Below are positions 1 to 4,020 of a stretch of 5,518 bases of DNA, piece after piece. The DNA comes from a bacterium (GTDB taxonomy: Bacteria > JAMCPX01). The notes under the pieces are model-generated. The model ran no database searches. It was given only the letters and a program-made list of their open reading frames with translations, and was not told the origin of the DNA. Location of the stretch: NCBI GenBank assembly GCA_027364825.1, contig DAHXOM010000177.1:1-5518 (forward strand). Reading direction: 5' to 3'. How positions within the stretch are numbered: the first letter of the stretch is position 1; each line of letters starts with the position of its first letter. The position numbers were made by a program, and so were the translations under genes.

Positions 1-98
1 ATGACAATATGACTGCCCTTTTGCCGTACATTATGAAACCCATGATTCGATAAAATCTGACAAACTGTCTGGCCGGATAAAACCTTCAGCTTACCCAA
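1..98 (-). CDS. hicA: HicA-family mRNA interferase toxin, 3' end beyond window
   Basis: Reading leftwards from a TTG at 98-96 gives an open frame with 32 complete codons that runs off the window edge. The peptide begins LGKLKVLSGQTVCQILSNHG (first residue Met if TTG initiates) and continues into RQKGSHIV. This is the HicA layout: a short basic start, L-S-G, an amphipathic helix, then the G-F-x-x-x-R-Q-x-G-S-H signature with the catalytic His at residue 30. HicA proteins have a double-stranded-RNA-binding-like fold and cleave mRNA until bound by HicB. The frame is closed upstream by a TAG, so only CTG or TTG at its beginning can start it. An AGAGG at 109-105, six bases before the TTG, favours the TTG. 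The start overlaps the last 8 bases of hicB, implying translational coupling. The family usually has about 60-85 residues, so roughly half is visible and intactness cannot be judged. Confidence 0.85.
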   Translation of the reverse strand, partial: MGKLKVLSGQTVCQILSNHGFHNVRQKGSHIV

Positions 99-318
99 CA
101 GATACCTCTAAACGCGTTACAAAGATTTCGTCGTGAAGACGTTCTTTAACCTCTTTTTCAGAGGCACATTCCAAGAATAATTCAATAGCTTCTCTTAAAT
201 TCTGACGCGCTTCCTCTACTGTCTTACCTTGACTTGCTACATCAAGCTCGGGACAGAGAGCAACATAGTCATTATCTTCCTTTTCTATAATTGCTGTAAA
301 TTGTTCTTGATGGCGCAT
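91..318 (-). CDS. hicB: HicB-family antitoxin, short form
   Basis: This 75-residue protein has the HicB antitoxin (partial RNase H-like) pattern. A first beta strand, FTAIIEKEDNDYVALCPELD at residues 7-26, carries the family's Y-V-A-x-C-P-E-L-D motif. It is followed by V-A-S-Q-G-K-T-V-E-E-A (27-37) and a helix rich in Glu, Leu and Ala (38-56). HicB neutralises HicA by covering its active site. Identity is supported independently by the hicA-like frame overlapping its stop codon. At this length there is no room for the C-terminal ribbon-helix-helix or helix-turn-helix of longer HicB proteins, so operon autoregulation through this protein alone looks unlikely. The ATG has an ideal AGGAGGA seven bases upstream. 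The coding sequence appears more AT-rich than dipZ or the operon to the right, consistent with horizontal acquisition. An isolated UPF0150-type protein would be the alternative if hicA proved broken. Confidence 0.88.
   Translation of the reverse strand: MRHQEQFTAIIEKEDNDYVALCPELDVASQGKTVEEARQNLREAIELFLECASEKEVKERLHDEIFVTRLEVSVG
105..109 (-). promoter_or_regulatory. Ribosome-binding site deciding the hicA TTG start
   Basis: The minus strand reads AGAGG here, six bases before the TTG at 98-96 and inside the last codons of hicB. It is the only Shine-Dalgarno-like sequence able to serve the hicA frame, whose upstream stop leaves no ATG or GTG. A weak TTG start behind antitoxin translation would keep toxin output below antitoxin output. 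Confidence 0.6.
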
Positions 319-325
319 ATATTTA

Positions 326-332
326 TCCTCCT
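326..332 (-). promoter_or_regulatory. Strong ribosome-binding site of hicB
   Basis: The minus strand reads AGGAGGA, essentially a full anti-16S match, with a seven-base spacer to the ATG at 318-316. It contrasts with the weaker site and TTG start of hicA, so antitoxin should be made in excess. Confidence 0.8.
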
Positions 333-350
333 TTGCTCTACCTATTGGTT

Positions 351-379
351 AATGTAATAAATCTTTCTCCATAAAGCAA
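351..379 (-). promoter_or_regulatory. Possible sigma-70-type promoter for hicBA
   Basis: On the minus strand TTGCTT (379-374) and TACATT (356-351) are separated by 17 bases. This would place a start near 344, giving a leader of about 26 bases before hicB. Only seven of twelve positions match the consensus hexamers, so it is tentative. Confidence 0.28.
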
Positions 380-437
380 CTGCCTTCATCTCTTCATCGA
401 AGAAGGTCTTGCCTATCCGAGAAATCAGGGCAACAGA

Positions 438-458
438 GGGGTTATACGGAAGAACCCC
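438..458. repeat. Small inverted repeat between hicB and dipZ
   Basis: GGGGTT (438-443) and AACCCC (453-458) form a perfect six-base stem with a nine-base loop. No T-run follows on either strand, so it is not a classical intrinsic terminator. It lies about midway between the two divergent genes, where an operator could sit, but no known regulator site is matched. Chance occurrence is possible. Confidence 0.35.
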
Positions 459-558
459 AGATAAATGATTCATAGAATATACTATTAACCTTCCCTGGAT
501 TGCTTTCCTATTGACACCGGAGGCACGAATTACCACCTTAACATGAGGCAAATAATCT

Positions 559-2193
559 ATGGTCCAGATTCTCATTGCGATACTTGCCGGTATTCTGACT
601 GTCGGAGCGCCCTGCATCCTGCCGCTCCTTCCGATACTGCTCGGATCATCGGTCGGCCGGAAGAGCCGGACCCGGCCCATCTTCATTGTAGCAGGCTTTG
701 TTATCACGTTTGCCGCCCTTGGCGTATCTCTATCGTTTTTAATCACGCATCTCGGTCTTGACCCGGACACCCTGCGCCGCACCGCCATCATTCTGCTCGG
801 TATCTTCGGCCTGCTTATGATCTGGCCAAAACCATTTGAACTCCTGGCCATGTACATGAACGGCGTCATCAACAGGGTCGGCAAACATCGTAATCCCTGG
901 CAGGACGACAACCTTGGGGCGTTTGTCCTTGGCATGACCCTGGGCGCAATCTGGACACCGTGCGCAGGCCCTGTGCTCGGCACGATCCTGACCCTTGTAG
1001 CAACGCAGAACAATACGGCCATGGCAGCAGTACTCTTATTGGCCTATTCGGCTGGTGCAGGCACACCCATGTTGATCATAGCTTACGGCAGCAGGTATGT
1101 GACAACCAGAATAAGAGGCATAGCAAAGTATTCCGTGAGGCTCCAGCAGATGTTCGGCGTAATAATAATCCTGCTCGCAGCTGCCATGTACAAGAACTAC
1201 GATGTGGCTCTTCAGAACGCTTTGGCTGAATACTTCCCGTCTACCTCCGGTCTTGAAACAAAACTTATTCGCAGTAATAATAAGGACATAGACTCAAATA
1301 AGACAATATTTCGAGACTACGGGCCTGCACCGGCATTGACCGGTATAGACCACTGGCTCAATTCCACTCCCCTTACGATAAAAGGACTCAGGGGCAAGGT
1401 CGTGCTTATAGACTTCTGGACATATTCCTGTATCAACTGTATCCGTACCCTGCCGTATCTTACGAGATGGTATGATACCTACAAAGACCGCGGCCTCGTG
1501 ATCATCGGTGTTCATACGCCGGAATTCCCCTTTGAAAAGAACACAAAGAATGTCGCCGACGCGATAGCGCGTTTCCACATCCATTACCCTGTTGCACAGG
1601 ACAACGAATACTCCACATGGAACGCCTACAACAATGAGTACTGGCCTGCCGAATACCTGATAGATAAAAACGGCGACATTGTGTATGAGCATTTTGGTGA
1701 AGGCCATTATGACCGTACCGAGAACGCTATCCGGCATTTATTGGGTATTGCTGTGGACCCGAACGCACAGACAAGCATACCCGGCAACATCGGCAGTCCG
1801 GAGATGTATTTCGGGACATACCGGCTCCGGTATCTGACACCCGGACAGTCCCCTTCTGCTGCAGCGCGCAGGTACACCTTTCCACGGCACCTCGCATTGA
1901 ATAATTTTGCTCTGGAAGGTGTCTGGAGGTTTGCCTACGACCATATCACCCTGGCTCAGCCTGAAGGCAGAATAAAACTCCGCTTTTATGCGGGCAAGCT
2001 CTACATCGTGGCACGAAGTGAGAACACTCCGGTGATATTAAAGGTTATTGTTGACGGCAGAAAGCAGCCCGATGTCATCGTAAGCAGACCGGAGCTTTAC
2101 ACGCTGTTCGATTCGGAAGCTTCTGCAGAGCATACCGTCGAAATAGAGGTCATGGGCACCGGGTTCAAGGCCTTTACATTTACCTTCGGGTAA
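559..2193 (+). CDS. dipZ: DipZ: CcdA-type thiol-disulfide transporter fused to thioredoxin-like domain
   Basis: This 544-residue inner-membrane protein is predicted to carry electrons from cytoplasmic thioredoxin to periplasmic thiols. Residues 1-211 form a CcdA/DsbD-beta domain with about six membrane segments (roughly 2-27, 41-63, 74-96, 121-147, 153-178, 196-211). It carries the paired redox cysteines C19 in APCILPLLP and C135 in WTPCAGPVLG. A linker leads to a thioredoxin-like domain (about 258-398) with the active site WTYSCINC (C291, C294) and the cis-Pro loop WPAEYLID (P363). Residues 413-544 are the extra beta-rich C-terminal domain typical of DipZ, beginning SPEMYFGTYR. Length and domain order match the family, and no domain is broken. 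The ATG is forced: an in-frame TAA lies two codons upstream, and GAGG sits ten bases before the start. The gene stands alone on this strand and converges on a diheme cytochrome gene. Reduction of apocytochrome cysteines before heme attachment is a plausible job here, but this is inferred. Confidence 0.95.
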   Translation: MVQILIAILAGILTVGAPCILPLLPILLGSSVGRKSRTRPIFIVAGFVITFAALGVSLSFLITHLGLDPDTLRRTAIILLGIFGLLMIWPKPFELLAMYMNGVINRVGKHRNPWQDDNLGAFVLGMTLGAIWTPCAGPVLGTILTLVATQNNTAMAAVLLLAYSAGAGTPMLIIAYGSRYVTTRIRGIAKYSVRLQQMFGVIIILLAAAMYKNYDVALQNALAEYFPSTSGLETKLIRSNNKDIDSNKTIFRDYGPAPALTGIDHWLNSTPLTIKGLRGKVVLIDFWTYSCINCIRTLPYLTRWYDTYKDRGLVIIGVHTPEFPFEKNTKNVADAIARFHIHYPVAQDNEYSTWNAYNNEYWPAEYLIDKNGDIVYEHFGEGHYDRTENAIRHLLGIAVDPNAQTSIPGNIGSPEMYFGTYRLRYLTPGQSPSAAARRYTFPRHLALNNFALEGVWRFAYDHITLAQPEGRIKLRFYAGKLYIVARSENTPVILKVIVDGRKQPDVIVSRPELYTLFDSEASAEHTVEIEVMGTGFKAFTFTFG

Positions 2194-2227
2194 GAGTGAG
2201 TAAGGAGCTATTCCCCTTGTCCAGAAA

Positions 2228-2263
2228 GCTCACTGTTCCTGCGGCAGGACCGGAACGGTGAGT
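2228..2263. terminator. Hairpin at the convergent dipZ/peroxidase ends
   Basis: The arms 2228-2239 and 2252-2263 pair along 12 positions, ten of them Watson-Crick with G-T wobbles at 2228/2263 and 2234/2257, around a 12-base loop. It starts 35 bases after the dipZ stop and includes the last codons and stop of the convergent peroxidase gene. An alternative pairing of AGTGAG (2195-2200) with CTCACT (2229-2234) competes for the left arm. No clear U-tract follows on either strand. A weak bidirectional terminator or 3'-end stabiliser is possible, not shown. Confidence 0.33.
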
Positions 2264-3252
2264 GCGTACTGTGACATGGTCCCTGTCAGCGAACCGAGGA
2301 AACTGACGATCTTTTTGATCTCGTCTTTGCTAAGGTCTTTATTCAACTGGACCTTTGCCATGATCCGAACTGCGTCCCCGAGCCTTTCGACAGAGCCGTC
2401 GTGGAAATAGGGAGACGTCATTGCGACATTCCTCAGCTCCGGAACCTTGAATACGTACAGGTCTGCCTTGTTCTTGGTGAGCTCATACCTGCCCTTGTCA
2501 ATCTTCTTGCTCTTCGTATATTTCCAGTACGGCGCAAACACACCGAATTTCATATATATCATGCCCCCGACGTATGCACCGTTGTGGCACTGGATGCAGC
2601 CCGTATCGATAAACGTTTTCAACCCTTCTTTCTGTTCTTGGGTAAGTGCATGTTCATCTCCCCTGAGATACGCATCGAACGGTGAAGGTGTAACGAGTGT
2701 CCTTTCAAAAGCGCCGATCGCAAGCCCTATATTGTGAATGCTCACCGGAGACTTGTCGTGCGGGAATGCATCCTTGAATAGTTTTACATAACCTTTTATG
2801 TGCTCCAGTTTTGCGACGACATCGGTATAATTTCCGCCCGGCATGTTGCTCATGGCCTTGCCTGCCTGTTCTTCGACGTCCTTCATGTTGCCTGTCCAGT
2901 GTTCGGAGATCTGGCCTGCTGCATTCAAGACCGTGGGTGCGTTCCTCGGAGCGACCTTGCAGTCCGCGGCAATGGATTTTTTCAGTCCGTCTGTTCCGTA
3001 AAGGCCGAACATGTGACATTTTTCGCAGCTCACCGTGCCGTCGAGCGAGAGCCTTGTTTCATAGAACAGCATCTTGCCCAGCTTTACCTTTGCAGGTGTA
3101 ATGGGGTTTTCCGGTGATTCCATGACCTTCGGAAGGGGTTTGAAAAACTGGTTTGCCTGTTTCATAAGCGTACTGCTTGCAGCATGAGAAACGCCGGTAA
3201 ACATCAGGAGAAATAAAACACCTGCGGGCAATGTTATGTGTTTCATATACAT
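2230..3252 (-). CDS. Periplasmic diheme cytochrome c peroxidase-family protein (MauG/CCP superfamily)
   Basis: This 340-residue protein begins with a signal peptide (hydrophobic core about 7-20, likely cleavage after SHA at 24). It has two covalent heme motifs, CEKCH (76-80) and CIQCH (219-223). Family landmarks are PRNAPTVLNAA (102-112), the inter-heme Trp W119, FERTLVTPSPFDAYL (182-196), RNVAMTSPYFHDGS (274-287) and the probable axial Met M298 in RIMAKVQL. Classical enzymes reduce hydrogen peroxide to water with electrons from small cytochromes or azurin. Counted against the remembered Pseudomonas aeruginosa enzyme, with no gaps from heme 1 to W119, its His71 falls on A96. The loop that should hold Glu114 (131-140) contains no Glu. 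A peroxidase role is therefore doubtful. An extra Cys, C98, lies in the altered loop. Two starts are possible: Met1 has AGGA seven bases upstream, Met3 has AAAGGA five bases upstream. It is the last gene of the operon, 9 bp after the barrel gene. Confidence 0.93.
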   Translation of the reverse strand: MYMKHITLPAGVLFLLMFTGVSHAASSTLMKQANQFFKPLPKVMESPENPITPAKVKLGKMLFYETRLSLDGTVSCEKCHMFGLYGTDGLKKSIAADCKVAPRNAPTVLNAAGQISEHWTGNMKDVEEQAGKAMSNMPGGNYTDVVAKLEHIKGYVKLFKDAFPHDKSPVSIHNIGLAIGAFERTLVTPSPFDAYLRGDEHALTQEQKEGLKTFIDTGCIQCHNGAYVGGMIYMKFGVFAPYWKYTKSKKIDKGRYELTKNKADLYVFKVPELRNVAMTSPYFHDGSVERLGDAVRIMAKVQLNKDLSKDEIKKIVSFLGSLTGTMSQYALTVPVLPQEQ

Positions 3253-3261
3253 CCTTTTATC

Positions 3262-4014
3262 CTAAAACGAAAAACCAAATCCGATCACCAGCCTCTGTCC
3301 GTCTACATTTATTTTTCCGAGGTAGCCGAAATCCAGTTCAAGAGGCTGTACAAAATACTGCCGAACTAACCCGAAAGAAAACTGGAGATTGATACCTAAC
3401 CGGCTGGTAGCTGTGGGGACCTTGAGAGGAATATAGAACCCCGCCGCTACCTCGGGTGCAACAACGACATCATGTTCCGTGATGCTCTGCTGCAGCTCAC
3501 TGATATATACCGATGCAATATAGGAGCTGATACCAAGCTCTGCATAGGGCACTGTCCATCGCCATAACGGATAGCTGTACCGTGCACCGACGGTTATGAT
3601 GTGGGTCGTCAAATCAAAGTTGGTTGAGACACCATTGGTCTGCGATGACTGAGGGGGAGAATACTGGGAAAACCCGTAATTCGCAAAGACATCCACGTTC
3701 TTATATACGGTGTAAGCACCTTCGATGTATGCTGCGTTCAGCCAATTGGTAGAGTTTATGTATCTCCAGCCCGGATCCGCTATCTTGGTACCAAAGTAAC
3801 CCGTATTGATCTTAACACCGATAGGTTTACGGATGTATACCTGCTGAACATCCCCGGGCTCTGCCGCTTCCGGTGTGCTGACGGCCGTTTGTGTAACACC
3901 TTGTACCTTATTAGGGCCTCCATTTTCTGCCGCAGCGAATGCCCGTGCGAAACACCACGTTTGTCCGCATACGGTACCTGCAACCACGATTGTCAAGAAA
4001 AGTTTTTTTATCAT
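3262..4014 (-). CDS. Putative small outer-membrane beta-barrel protein
   Basis: This 250-residue protein has an N-terminal signal peptide (charged MIKK, hydrophobic 5-15, likely cleavage near AFA at 27). A Gln-, Thr- and Ala-rich linker to about residue 60 follows. The remainder is alternating polar and hydrophobic strands rich in Tyr, Gly and Phe, for example IGVKINTGYFG (65-75), ITVGARYSYPLWRW (140-153) and LGINLQFSFGLV (206-217). It ends in RLVIGFGFSF, with the terminal Phe recognised by the barrel-assembly machinery. The strand number looks like about eight, as in OmpW- or OmpX-like barrels, but no specific family signature was recognised. Two Cys residues lie only in the signal region and form no lipobox. 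The start codon follows AAGGGG (4022-4017), which overlaps the stop of the upstream lipoprotein gene, so the two are probably translationally coupled. Operon context suggests an envelope partner of the diheme protein; function is unknown. Confidence 0.8.
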   Translation of the reverse strand: MIKKLFLTIVVAGTVCGQTWCFARAFAAAENGGPNKVQGVTQTAVSTPEAAEPGDVQQVYIRKPIGVKINTGYFGTKIADPGWRYINSTNWLNAAYIEGAYTVYKNVDVFANYGFSQYSPPQSSQTNGVSTNFDLTTHIITVGARYSYPLWRWTVPYAELGISSYIASVYISELQQSITEHDVVVAPEVAAGFYIPLKVPTATSRLGINLQFSFGLVRQYFVQPLELDFGYLGKINVDGQRLVIGFGFSF

Positions 4015-4020
4015 ATCCCC

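Larger units (their letters stand above)
319..558. other. Divergent intergenic region between hicB and dipZ
   Basis: This 240-bp spacer separates two divergently transcribed genes. It holds the hicB ribosome-binding site and a possible hicB promoter at its left end, and a perfect inverted repeat at 438-458. At the right end a GAGG (545-548) sits ten bases before the dipZ ATG. On the minus strand an open frame from a TTG at 551 to a TAG at 344-342 (about 69 codons) yields a non-repetitive, protein-like sequence ending WRKIYYINQ. I do not recognise it, and it may be the 3' remnant of a displaced gene or chance. No convincing dipZ promoter was found: TTGACA at 511-516 lacks a partner -10, and TATACT at 478-483 lacks a -35. 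No tRNA, riboswitch or insertion-sequence end is evident. Confidence 0.5.

Noticed and set aside
478..483. TATACT as a -10 box for dipZ
   Set aside because: The position expected for a -35 box is C-rich with no resemblance to TTGACA, and no extended -10 TG is present.
511..516. Perfect TTGACA as a -35 box for dipZ
   Set aside because: No acceptable -10 hexamer occurs 15-19 bases downstream (sequence there is C-rich), so a promoter is not supported.
521..536. GGCACG resembling a sigma-54 -24 element upstream of dipZ
   Set aside because: The required GC of the -12 element is absent at the correct distance.
543..761. An earlier ATG upstream of dipZ giving a 72-codon plus-strand frame
   Set aside because: It is in a different frame from dipZ, yields low-plausibility Cys-, Arg- and His-rich sequence and overlaps the clear CcdA start.
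342..1022. A 226-codon open frame on the minus strand
   Set aside because: Its upstream two thirds are antisense to the CcdA domain of dipZ and read as Arg- and Pro-rich shadow sequence. Only the part outside dipZ (342-551) is kept, as a tentative remnant.
1294..1737. A 147-codon minus-strand open frame
   Set aside because: It lies wholly opposite the thioredoxin domain of dipZ, whose sequence carries intact catalytic motifs. No ribosome-binding site or family signature was seen.
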